64,000 nt of DNA from Suillus spraguei (taxonomy: Eukaryota; Basidiomycota; Agaricomycetes; Boletales; Suillaceae), in NCBI GenBank assembly GCA_016800925.1, contig JABCPU010000107.1, positions 117,080 through 181,079 on the forward strand, in the 5' to 3' direction. The notes beneath the pieces are model-generated. The model ran no database searches. It had not been told where the DNA came from and worked only from the letters and a program-made list of their open reading frames with translations. The first letter of the stretch is position 1. Each line of letters begins with the position of its first letter. The translations under genes were made by a program, and so were the position numbers. Positions 35,197-45,886 of this stretch are shown in pieces.

Positions 35197-35662
35197 CTAC
35201 TACACACTATCATAATCTTCAGCATTACCCTTATCACAATTATTTACCTACACAAGCTCATTATTCAAGTGCACACTAGTACACACAATGTATCATCATC
35301 TCACTGTCACATAGTCAGTTCAATAAACATTAATTGCGCATGCTTCACACTTTGCTGCAGTGCACGACTTTCAAATGGTGCGGAGTGTGAAAAGGCATGG
35401 TGGCAAATGTGTGACTTGGTGTGACAAAATGCGCGAACTCTAGGGAAAACTGCACTTTTCTGCACGGTAAGTCTCCGCTGGACTCAACACGTCAATTTTA
35501 AAAGAAAAAACTAGCAGGCCTCATACTTTAAAGGTCAGGCTATCCATCCATCGAAAAATTATATTTTTATGTGGATGTGTTGTAGAGTTATAGATGTTTT
35601 CTCGAAAATGTGCGAACTCTATGGGACATCTAGTACTGCAATCTCATATGCAACACACTGTA

Positions 35663-35797
35663 ATTAGAATGGCGACTCCCTAAGAGTATGGCATTCTTAT
35701 TAAGGCAAGATTATGTGATGTCGAGGTGGTATGTACTAGTAGTTGATGGTCATAGTCCTTGTATAAGTATATGTAGAAACTTGTTATACGTACATAA
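35663..35797. repeat. Start of duplicated segment copy B
   Basis: From GTACTAGTAG at about 35733 this matches 3678 onwards in copy A. The segment is cut at CATAA by the Copia element and continues at 42121. Confidence 0.75.
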
Positions 35798-36166
35798 TGT
35801 TGATGATACGAAGTCAGACAGAAGTCGGTGAGAAGAGTAGAGAGCACATGATATGAGTCCCGGAGGATTAACCTCCGGGTTATTGTTCTTCCAATCCTTT
35901 TCCTATTCAGTCTCTTATCATCTTTATCACCTTTGACACCTTGTGCTACACTTTGCCATCACGAAGGCTGACTGCTTCTTTTATCTTGATCACCTTGAAG
36001 CTTGATACTTCAAGTTCTCCTCATATGCAGTCCTACCTCAGTGTTGCTTGTCACGACCGCTGAGGTATGAATTTCTTTTGTTACATTCACTCTGTTTGCT
36101 AACTCATTGGTACCTAGTACTTATTTTTTTTTTTTTTTATACTTACTTCATGTCTAGCTTCCTACA
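35798..36166 (+). repeat. Copia 5' LTR (369 bp)
   Basis: It begins TGTTGATGATACGAAGTC and ends CTTCCTACA, directly before the primer-binding site. It includes a GGAGGTTAATCC-type inverted pair (CCCGGAGG...CCTCCGGG near 35862) and a T16 tract near 36124. It differs from the 3' LTR by scattered substitutions and by the 3' LTR rearrangement. Confidence 0.9.
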
Positions 36167-36178
36167 GGTTATGAGCCC
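36167..36178 (+). other. Copia primer-binding site complementary to the initiator-tRNA anticodon arm
   Basis: GGTTATGAGCCC follows the LTR without a gap. It is the complement of the initiator tRNA-Met anticodon stem-loop GGGCTCATAACC rather than of the tRNA 3' end. This is the half-tRNA priming arrangement known from Drosophila copia. Confidence 0.75.
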
Positions 36179-36554
36179 TGAGCTCTAACTCAAAGAGCTC
36201 AGATTGACGAAGCTGACACTGGTCTCTTACGCTCCCCATTTCAGGTCAATACTTAAAAAAAAACTCAAAACTCTTTGTACCTCATCCTTTTACTATGGGG
36301 AAATACGACCACATCATAGAACTGTCCGGTGCAGATGAATATCCTTCCTGGCATCACATGGTCAGCTTGGCGCTTAGAAGTGATGGTCTATGGAACCATT
36401 GTAGTTCTGAGACCGATCCTAACAACTTCACAGACTTCACCTCAATAATGCCTTTGCCGGCCACCACTGGATCTCCCACTGCTGCCAAAAAAACAGAATA
36501 TTATTGACTGGATCAAGGAAGATGCTCAAGCAAAGAGTGTCATCTGCAGGAAGC

Positions 36555-37343
36555 TGTCATATACCATACTTCTAATCCCAGATCCGACCATATCCAATCA
36601 GATCTGATCAATTCTATTTCCATCCGGTCCACAGATCCTGTCTGGATCATCCATCTGAATGTGCCCACTTCTCGCACCTTAACTCCCTTGTGTATATCTG
36701 CGTCTATCTCCTTTCGTCATTCCTCCTGTTTTCGGTATTCCAGCTGTGTATACTTCTGTCCTGTGTCACTGATCCGTTACCTGTGTTTTATTTCTGATTC
36801 ATGCTTACTGATCCACTGTGCATTAACTAATAGACTTCCATTACACTTCGTACATAGCCCTTGGTCCCAGACTTGTTGATTATCCGTATTAGATACTTAC
36901 AGTATATAAACCACTTGTAGATCTCTGTAGAACCTTAGTTCGAATATCATCTTAGATTCTGCTCATTCTGCTTCCTCTGGACTTGAGTCACTTTCTGCTC
37001 TAAGTCACTTTCTGCTCTAAGTCATCTTCTGAGACTTGGGATTGATTCCTATAGTCTATATCTCCAACTCTATCTTTGGATAGTCTATCTCTGTTAGTTT
37101 CTAGTTAGGAACTCGTTCCAAAACTAGTCTTAATCCTTGTTCTATTCCTACGTTCTGGATAACCTTCGGACGTATCATATCCGATACCTTCAGATGTCCG
37201 GATCCATCATGCAACTCCTTCCAGATCTTTGGATGTATACCTTCTCCCTGAAATAAGGGGCATTACTCGGGAAAGGGGCACAGTGCACGAACTGAGGCCA
37301 AAGCCCTTCGGATCTCTCTCTCCCTTTGAGTACAGTCTTAACA
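36555..37343 (-). mobile_element. Solo LTR family A, copy A4, reversed, in Copia gag
   Basis: It reads TGTCATATACC to GTCTTAACA on this strand, the reverse of A1-A3, 789 bp. The 5-bp duplication GAAGC flanks it (36550-36554, 37344-37348). It holds a short internal direct repeat (AAGTCACTTTCTGCTCT twice, near 37000) absent from the others, which accounts for its extra length. The gag frame resumes after it (KL|SVVVQGLLNEDW). Confidence 0.95.
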
Positions 37344-37747
37344 GAAGCTCTCTGTGGTCGTCCAAGGCCTCTTGAACGAAGACTGGACTGCAAGAGAACA
37401 ATGGGAAGCTCTCATGAAGCACTTCGGGCATTTGGATGTCACATCCCAGTTTGAACTCTGTGCACAGCTCTTTTCTGAGAAACTCAAGGATCCAGATGAT
37501 GCCCCATGCTACATTAGTGCATTTGAAAATGCAAGACGCCGATTTGCAGAGATGGCTGTAGTTGTCACTGAAGATGAAATGGTATTCCTCCTGCTTCATG
37601 GACTCCCGCATTCACCTGAATGGCTCATATTTAAAAGGATGACCATGAACCTTTAAAATACTCCTCGCACTCTCACCTCACCATCGACCTCCTCTACTCT
37701 ACCTGCAATCAGCTCTAAAATGACTTTTGCAGCCATTGTGGTCTCTC

Positions 37748-38018
37748 CATCAGGAAATTCACACATTCCTTAACATGCTTAATCAGCTTAACTCACTTAT
37801 CTCAAAACTTGTTTGCTCTCTCTCACATCATTCACCTGGCATATCTTATATTTTTTGAGTGCGAAATACAATAAAACATGTATATTAATATATCTCAACT
37901 TTTTTTCTGAATTCATTCACATTGAAATTTTGGACAAGTAGATTCAATTTCACCAAGGCAGTTAAGTGTAAATAAGTCCGCATAAGGGCACGTCAAGGAA
38001 TGTGTGAATTTCCTGATG
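37748..38018. mobile_element. MITE copy 2, in Copia gag
   Basis: The 271-bp element has CATCAGGAAATTCACACATT ends and is the reverse complement of the copy at 672-917, with about 25 extra AT-rich bases in the centre. CTCT occurs on both sides and may be its target duplication. It separates gag from the Cys-rich domain. Confidence 0.9.
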
Positions 38019-41000
38019 CTCTGTCTGAAGAGGCCAATCGTCTTCGAGGAGAGAGTAAACTCAATGAGCCAGGTTCAGAGTATGCTAACGCCACATTGTT
38101 CAAGCCATCGGATGCAAAGGTCAACTCAAAGACAGGCATTCGCATTCACAAGTCCAACCCCAAAGGGGTGATCTGCAACAATCCTGCATGCACCGGGCTA
38201 CCACGTTCACTCACTCATGATTGAGAGCATTGCTTTCAACCTGGATGTGGTATGGAAGGCCAGGGAGGCAATAGAAATTGTGAGAACAAGCCAAAGAAGC
38301 CAGATGTCGCAGCAGCTGCCACTGACACTGCCCAGTCCACTTCCCCTTCCTCTTTGACACCTACTTCTATTTCCACTCCGGACACCAGTAGTGCACTTGC
38401 GGATGAGTATCATAACCTTTCATGCGCCCTCTTCGAAGATCTACCATTCAATTCATAGTCACTCCCTAGCTTTGATAACATTGCATGTATTGCAGGGCAA
38501 ACACTTTCTACTATCCTCGATTCAGGAACCACTTCCAATCTCATCACCGATCGCAGCTACTTTTGGAGTTACTCAGAAAGCTCAGATGTTACAGTTAAGA
38601 CAGCGAATCATGGCAGACTCACGACCTCGGGGCGTGGAAATTGTGTAGCGGACTTGAAGCTTGGTGGGCAAACGTTTCGCATTACCTTTACAGATTGCCT
38701 GCACGCACCTGGGGCAATGATTAATCTTCTCTCTGTCGGACATATGCTCAAGAAAAAGTGGTCATGCGTATTTGAACACTCACCAGCGTGTTGCCAGTTC
38801 AAGTACCACAGTGAAATCCTGGGCGAGATCCCGATGACCGGGAACTTATTCTTTGTTAACTTGATGTTCATTCGTCCAAATGATATCCAACCCAAACACG
38901 CTCGCATCCCACGTGAGGTCTCTGCATTTGCCCGTACGCCTCTATCTTTAGACTTATGGCATGCTCGCATGGGACATCCTGGAGGAGAGCTGTGAGGCGA
39001 CTTAAGTTCATCACCACTGGAGTAAAAATTGACTCTTCTGCACCTCTTCAGCGTTGCGAGCCATGTGTTATGGTGAAACACCCACATAAACCCTATCCAT
39101 CCTCTGCGGAGCCACATGCAGCCCACATGTTGGACCTAATACATTCAGATTTGTGTGGCTCATTTCCAGTTATCACACCTCATGGCAAACTTCACTTTGT
39201 TGTTTTCCTTGACGACCACACCAATCTCCTAAATGTCCAGCTTCTTGAGACCAAGGATCAAGCCTTAGATGCCTGGAGGATCATCAAGGCATGATGGGAA
39301 AACCACTCAGGTTGTACCATCAAAATCTTCTGTTCTGATAACGGGGGAGAGTTCCTCAGCAAGGCCTTCATCAAAGAGCTCCTGGACGCCGGCATTGAGC
39401 AGCAGCTCTCTGCGCCATATGCTCATCAGCAAAACAGGAAGGCGGAACGAGCCATACGCACCTTGGAAGGGTGGCTCTTTGCCATGTTGGAAATGGCAGG
39501 ACTACCTGCAAACCTTTGGGGTGAAGCTGCACTCACCGCCTGTTATCTTTGGAATCGCAGTGCCTCATGAGCTCTACCACCCGATGTTACACCTTATGAG
39601 ATGGCTAATGGTCGTCAGCCAGATCTTACTCACATTCGTGTGTTCGGTTCTAAGTGCTTTGCGCGAATTCCTTTGGAATTGCAAACCAAATTGGGCCCTC
39701 ACTCGCGCCAAGCTACCTTTGTCGGGTACCCTGAGGGTACTAAAGGTTACCGTCTTCGTGACAAGGACAGTACCTTCTTTGTGGCCCATGATGTCATCTT
39801 TGATGAACGGTTTGCTACTGTACATCCTCCTGCTGACTCTGACTCTGACGGGGAGAGTGAGTTCCCTGCCTCAGTTGCCCCTGCCTCGTCTCCAATCACT
39901 CTTCCTTCGCAAGTCATGCCTCCCACACTTCCTGCTCTTGCGTTGCCTGCACCGCCTCTGTTACGACGCTCAGCCCAGGCAAAAGTTCCAATGCCAGCCA
40001 GCCAGGCTTTAGCAGACGAGATGGCTGCTACCAAAGAGCGCCTCAAGGTCCTGCGTGCATCACGTGCAGCACATGCTATGCCTTCTGCTCCCTTGAGTGA
40101 GGGGGTGCCGGAGACAGAGACAGAGAACTTGGCAGTCATAGAACCAAATGTGGACGTACCTGAGGTTTATGCCAACATCGTGATTGAGGAGTATGCACAT
40201 GTTACTATCAGAAGCGATCGCAAATGAAGTCCTGACAGTCCAGACTATGACATGAAGATTCCACCGGCGACGTACGATGAAGCCATGTTGCGCGCAGATC
40301 GTGAAGAATGGCTCACAGCGATGAAGAAAGAACTTAAAGTCATGGACGAGATGCACGTTTACAAGCTCACTCCCCTCCCTGAAGGCCGCAAAGCGATCTG
40401 TAACCAATGGGTCTTGGAATTCAAAGAGGATAATAAAAGAGGATCGGCATACAAGGCGTGTCTAGTAGCTCAAGGGTTCTCACAAATTCCAGGTGTCAAT
40501 TATGGTGCAACGTTCGCGCCAGTACTGAAGACAGCCTCTTTACGCCTCATCGCCGCAATCGCATGCAAAAACGATTGGGAGCTTGATTCCTTCGATGCTA
40601 CTCGAGCTTTCCTTTGGGGGGTGCTCAAAGAAGACATCTATATGTGTCAGCCGCGTGGATTTGAAGATGGAGATTGGAAGGTGCAGGTCTGGAAGATGCT
40701 CCGTACAATCTATGGGTTGAAGCAATCAGCTATGGAGTGGTACAAGCAGGTCAGAGTGGTGATGGAAGAGCTGGGGTTTTCACGGTGCGCAGTTGACTAT
40801 GCCGTGTTTCTGTTCATCAGCAGTGCATCTGGTTCACGCATTGTGTGTATCATCAGATTCTACGTTGACGACAGAATGGGAACTTCAAACTCTCCCGCAT
40901 TCTTGCTGTGGGTCAAGCGCAAAATTCATCAACACTTTGGCATTAAGGACATGGGCCCTGTCACAAAGTTCATCAGCATACAATTCGAGCGAAACCGCAA

Positions 41001-41707
41001 GAGTCACGAACTATGGATGCATCAAGGCAAGTATATTGCTTATCTCCTTGAAGAGTATGACCTTCTTGAATGCAATCCTGTTCGCCTCCCTCTCAACCCA
41101 CATCATCCTTTTGGTAAACCTAGCGACACCCATGACACTATCCCGAACCTTCCCACCATGTTCCGCAAACTGATGGGCGAGCTACTTTATCTTGCCATCT
41201 GTACCCATCCAGACATTTCCTTTGCGGTAAACTCCCTCACGCAGCACAACTCTAAACCTCTTCCTGCTCACTATGCAGCCGCAAAACATTTGCTTCGCTA
41301 CTTGTCTGGCACTGTGAACCTTCGCCTGCACTATGGGGGTGCAAACGTGCAAGACGGTCTTCATGCTCTCTCTTCAACTGAAGCCGAATATATGGCTGTT
41401 ACTCATGTCATCCAAGAAGGGCTCTGGATTCAATCTCTCATTGTCGCACTTCACATTCCACTTCCTCTTCCCATCCTCATTTACATGGACAACACTGGTG
41501 CCATCTCATTGTCAACAGAGGCACGAAACCACATTTGTTCTAAACATATCGACGTCCATTATCACTTCATACGTGAGCACATCGAGAAAGGAACCTTCCT
41601 TCTCAAATGGCTGCTATCATTCAAGAACACAGCGGACATCTTTACAAAGGCGCTGCCTTGCCCACTTTTTGAAAAGCACTTGCCTGGCCTTCAGTTGGTG
41701 TCTCGCT

Positions 41708-41716
41708 GAGGGGGTG
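41708..41716 (+). other. Copia polypurine tract
   Basis: GAGGGGGTG lies between the pol stop (41707-41709) and the start of the 3' LTR at 41717, as expected for the plus-strand primer site. It overlaps the end of the pol frame. Confidence 0.7.
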
Positions 41717-42120
41717 TGTTGGTGATACGAAGTCAGACAGAAGTCGGTGAGAAGAGTAGAGAGCACATGATACGAGTCCCGGAGGATTAACCTCCGGGTT
41801 ATTGTTCTTCCAATCCTTTTCCTATTCAGTCTCTTATCATCTTTATCACCTTTGACACCTTGTGCTACACTTTGCCATCACCGAAGGCTGACTGCTTCTT
41901 TTATCTTGATCACCTTGAAGCTTGATACTTAAAGTTCTCCTCGTATGCAGTCCTACCTCAGCGTTGCTTGTCATGACTGCTGAGGTATGAATATCTTTTG
42001 TTACATTCACTCTGTTTGCTAACTTGTTGGTACCTAGTACTTACTTCGTGTCTAGGTAGATATAATATAGTGTTGCTTGTCACGACCGCTGAGTACTTAC
42101 TTCGTGTCTAGCTTCCTATA
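41717..42120 (+). repeat. Copia 3' LTR (404 bp, rearranged near its end)
   Basis: It begins TGTTGGTGATACGAAGTC and aligns with the 5' LTR. Near the end it lacks the T16 tract, gains a short insertion GTAGATATAATATAG, and repeats an internal piece (TGTTGCTTGTCACGACCGC followed by TGAGTACTTACTTCGTG). It ends CTTCCTATA where the 5' LTR has CTTCCTACA, so the terminal CA is changed. Confidence 0.85.
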
Positions 42121-42218
42121 CATAAATTACCAGTGAAAACTGGACCTTACTAGAGAGGACCCGGGCCGTATAGACGATGTGGAACGTATTCGAATGACCT
42201 ACGAATTACAATAAAGAG

Positions 42219-43172
42219 ATGGCGCTGTTGACGCCATCGAAAGCAGCCGGTTATGTAAGTCCTGAATTAGGTAGTTTTCGCCTGGTTATTTCATGTCTTG
42301 GTTGGTTGTCGCTTGATACCTCAATCCCTGCGACCAAGGTTGAGCCCAACAACTCCTACCCAAATCAGTCACTTCCAGTCTCAGAACTAAATGAAGAACA
42401 TGACGATGGATCGGACACTGCAGGTGAAGACGACAAACCGCCCGCTTTCCCCGCGATCAACAGTGCACAACGTGCTGCTACCTCGCCCTCATCTTCAGAC
42501 TCATCCACGGGATTCAGCATACCAAAGGTACTCACTGATCCTGTATTGATGTCCCCGCCGCCTGTGTCCAGCCTTGTTACACGCCAACCAGGTGTCCCCC
42601 TCCACAGAGTTCATTATGTCTTCTTGCACCTATGACTACGAATCAACCACCCAGACGACCTTCCGGACGGGATGAAGTGGCTTTAGCGCCTTGATTTGGT
42701 CCTGTCGATTGGGGAAATCTCAGTGTCTGGCCAGAACTTACGAGTAAGCGGGTCGATACTTCTTTAATGCACAATGTGGCGAAATTTTCTCAGGGAGTTG
42801 ATGAATTAATGCCCATCCCATCATCTGTGCTCAAGTTACATAACAAGAACGAAGATGCTTGGACAACGATCAATGGGAAGGTTTATAATATCACACCCTA
42901 CCTCTCATATCACCCGGGTGGCGAGAAGGAGCTCATGACGGTGGCGGGTAGAGATGGAACTAAGTTGTTTTGTAAGTACTTGTCACATCTTCGTATGGGC
43001 TGCACGATGAACTAGCACTGACGCATGCGTGGGTAAATGCAGACTTCATGCTTGATGCGTGCCTAGTCGGATTCTTAGTCTCAAAGAGCCTGGCTCATAA
43101 TGGACTGGATGGGATTTTTTATACCTTGCGTGGATTAGAACTGCAGGCTGCTATCGATATCCGTACCGAATG
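42219..43172 (+). pseudogene. Cytochrome b5-domain protein, copy B, disrupted
   Basis: The first exon reads MALLTPSKAAGY then GTAAGT. The linker (SYPNQSLPVSEL, AGEDDKPPAFPAINSAQ) is followed by the b5 domain with an intact HPGG (YHPGGEKELMTVAGRDG), the last intron (GTAAGT to CTAG), LTHAWVN and CLVGFLVS. Lesions differ from copy A: a 1-nt loss at about 42598 (CCCCCTCCACAG), a GGA-to-TGA stop near 42692 and a small deletion in the segment just after it. The extended C-terminus runs to about 43172 because the stop seen in copy A is lost. The gene is convergent with MT-B. Confidence 0.75.
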
Positions 43173-43530
43173 ACTCGCGCTACAACGATGTAGTCAACCT
43201 GAGTAGCCGCAACCCGCATGTCGACAGATCGCAGCGGTAAAGGTTTGGCACTACTTCCTAGTTTAATCTTTGTCTCATTGATCATCCGAGGTTTTGAACT
43301 GGAGTAGGTCACGAATAGCGCGGTTTAGGATCTCATATGCTGCGCCCGCGAATATCCATGGCAAGCACTCCGGGCCACTACAATGGAAATTGAGGGCCGA
43401 CGCAGGTCTCAGGATATGTCGAGTCCCTTGTCATTGTTTGTTGGAAGAACCTTACTGCGTTACGACTAGAAACAAACAGTCCTCTAGCATCAGTATACAT
43501 TCACTTCTCTAAATAGACTGCGATCTGTGT

Positions 43531-44660
43531 CTACAATCTCACCACGGACCACTTCATCAGGCAGGATCGCACCCCGCGAGTCGCAAATTCCACCAGCTCT
43601 GCCTCTACTTTTACACTGCCCTTCTCGAATACCTCTCCATCCCACAAAGATGACCAACTTTGGGGAGAATGAGCGAACAACCAAACGTCGGGGCCTGCGA
43701 CACTGGTATTTACCATGCCTTTTTCTAGCGCTCCGACATGATAACCACAAATAACAGAACCTGGCTGTGCAGATAACAGACCCGCGAAAGCCCTGGCAAC
43801 GTGCAATTGTTTCTCGTCGTTGAAGAGGTGGAAGAATGAAATAGCGTTGATCGCGCTAATGCGACCATGAAGGGGGTTGAGGGATTTCAATGAGGACAAA
43901 TCAATAGCTGGTGCCGGAGAAACGTCGTCTGACGGCGCAGCTATAGTGAGAAATTCTGGATCAAATACATCGCCAGGAACGTGACATCCAGGGTAAGAAG
44001 CTGGTGTCGTTTTGAAAAGTTCGTGGCTTAATTGAAGAAACCCTGCACATACAGACCATCAGGAAGAATGATCATTCACAGGGAAAACGTATTACCGTCC
44101 AGGACATCCGACGCAATGATGTTTTTGGCAGGAAACCCGTCCGCCGCAGCCTTTCTGGCGTCAGTACCGACTGAAATGGAGTCAAGGCTATTCGAGACAA
44201 TAACACATCATGATCTGACGTACAGCAACAACCAATGTCGAGTAACAAGGCATCGGGGCGCTCACGACCAAGCTTGATGATATGTTCATACACAGAAAGA
44301 TCCGACAAATTTAACCTGAGGAATGTTATATTTTTTTCTGTTGATATGTGTGCAGATTTACTGAAAACATACCCAAGGAAAACAAATGTACGAATACAAG
44401 GATATGGTGCGACCTGTCAGCTCAGTTAGACTTATTAATTACTAAGTCCATCGAGAACGACTTGCCTTGTATGCTTTTGCCTGCACCTCCAGGATGTGCT
44501 TCTTCAAGTCTTCGTCGTTGTCAATACCGGTTTGCGCCTTGAAGAACTCAGCTTGTTTGGAAGACAAGCTGTAAAGGCTTGTGTCTAGTGTTGGCGTCGA
44601 TGTCGTTTGAAATGTGTCGCCCAAAAACACAGTAGAGTCAGCGTGTGTAGTACCCTCCAT
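43531..44660 (-). CDS. SAM-dependent methyltransferase, copy B (MT-B), intact
   Basis: Exons 44466-44660, 44373-44413, 44224-44315, 44096-44170 and 43531-44042 sum to 915 nt, 304 residues, all phases consistent. The nucleotide sequence is nearly identical to MT-A over exons and introns. It has one more codon after the start (METATHAD-type against MEGTTHAD-type). Motif I (LLLDIGCC|FGTDARKA) and the C-terminal motifs are kept. Intron 1 again has the GC donor. An ATG further upstream in frame (44735) exists but lies outside the part conserved in copy C. Confidence 0.85.
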
Positions 44661-45886
44661 CTTGATGGAATATGATTTATGTTCCCGCTGCATTCCGCGT
44701 CCTTTTAACAGTCGAACCCGATCAGTTCCTTCCAATCTAGGCTAACACAGTCCATACCCTCACGGCATCTACGATGAACTTGAAATAGCAGACTCAACAT
44801 CTCCGGTTTCGAGTCAACCTAGTGTTGCAACTGTTACCAAGCAGTGAGAAATAATCCGTGTTTCCCCGCTACTCGTGTGCTTCCCTTCCCTCACTCCCTC
44901 ACCTTCAGTTTTTTGATTGGATCATCCTCGTTACGTCTCTCCATGAGACTATGGTACCCCGCTATCAGTAGGATCTTATTCAGTTCCTTCGAGCAGCTTG
45001 AAACTTTGGAGTCCGGATCAGAGTTTGTATCCCTGATTGGTATAGTCTCTGTTGAACCGCATTGACCTTACCAACCGAACACCAGTTCCACAGCACTCAG
45101 TAGTCAGAATCATCACCGTGGACGCTCCCCTCTACCAGTCGATAGATATATTTAGCCTATTCAGGCTCGGGACTTACCACCGTTACGTAGAGTACACTAC
45201 AGGGACAAGCACCAACACCGCAACCCCACACATCTAACAGGTGTTCGAACCGAGTTTAAAACACTCAGATATGGTATAGTCAGGGCAGGTTTTTCGTAAT
45301 CCATATTATACTGCTTTTTCCACCAATCGCGTTGCTCCTTTAGCAGCATCCTAAGTTCACTGCAAGGCTATCAAACAAGCGAAAATCATGGGTCTTTTGC
45401 TGATGCAGCATATCGATGCTATATATAATGCAATATATGTCCTTCTCATTATTCTACCAGTTCACTGGATGTGACAAGCAGAAACTGCGAAACTACTATC
45501 ACATCATCCGACTGTCACGGTGACAATGTGGGTCCACAAACTAGTCATCATAACGATATGAAATACGATTTGAATTGATAAGGAGGCACCATCAGTGAGT
45601 CGGTAAACAGAAGTACGACATTGATGAGCATTGCAACAATCAGCGTAGACCGCTTTCACATCATGATGAGGAACGTTTGGAGGAAGCACGGCTTGCCCCC
45701 AAGACTGGATGGGTCTAAACGTAAATGAGTGAATATTACATTTCTCAACAAATAGGACCTAGTCAAACTATACATTGACAGGGCTCGTGACCAGCTCTCA
45801 TACCAGCTAATTATGTAAATTAAATTGTCATATGAGACGTTTTCTGGAATAAAGAATTGAATATTCTAGGACCTAATTACGCTATT
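44661..45886. repeat. Non-coding flank of copy B
   Basis: This matches 9498-10560 with small indels and ends at the Harbinger insertion point. No coding pattern is seen. Fragments also match 58204-58400. Confidence 0.6.

Larger units (their letters stand above)
29856..35660 (+). mobile_element. Autonomous-type pogo/Tigger DNA transposon, 5.8 kb with nested insertions
   Basis: TA duplications lie at 29854-29855 and 35661-35662. The inverted ends read CAGTGTGTTGCATATGA then T or G then ATTGCAGTA; once the small MITE at 29883-30040 is removed, the left end continues CTAGAT exactly as the right end does. The element carries one transposase gene (31932-34306), two nested LTR insertions (30202-31621 containing 30480-30951, and 34429-35196) and one MITE. 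Without the insertions it would be about 3.5 kb. Confidence 0.9.
36295..41709 (+). pseudogene. Copia gag-pol polyprotein, several lesions
   Basis: Gag starts at 36295 (MGKYDHIIELSGADEYPSWH); a frameshift lies at the A7 run near 36487, then LTR A4 interrupts it. Gag continues (NEDWTAREQWEALMKHFG) to MITE copy 2, then the Cys-rich CNNPACTG part. The protease has LDSGTTSNL (near 38520). The GAG-pre-integrase and integrase zinc finger have LWHARMGHPGG and CEPCVMVKH; the catalytic core has HSDLCG and FCSDNGGEF. RT and RNase H form one clean 485-residue frame from 40252 with FYVDDRM and a final ADIFTKALP. Stops at 39292, 39568 and 40225 are all TGA where Arg fits, and the frame shifts near 38994. 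The C-terminal 485 residues look the least damaged. Confidence 0.85.
35798..42120 (+). mobile_element. Copia-type LTR retrotransposon, full length but degraded
   Basis: The element is bounded by two LTRs and by the 5-bp duplication CATAA (35793-35797, 42121-42125). The uninterrupted target sequence is preserved in copy A at about 3735-3745. Protease, integrase, then reverse transcriptase/RNase H is the Copia order. It carries a reverse-oriented solo LTR A4 and MITE copy 2 in gag, plus several stops. Confidence 0.95.

Noticed and set aside
39292..40227. TGA read as an amino acid (code change or selenocysteine)
   Set aside because: Host-type genes here use TGA as a normal stop (for example the VanZ-like gene), and TGA replaces Arg only in decaying transposon genes.
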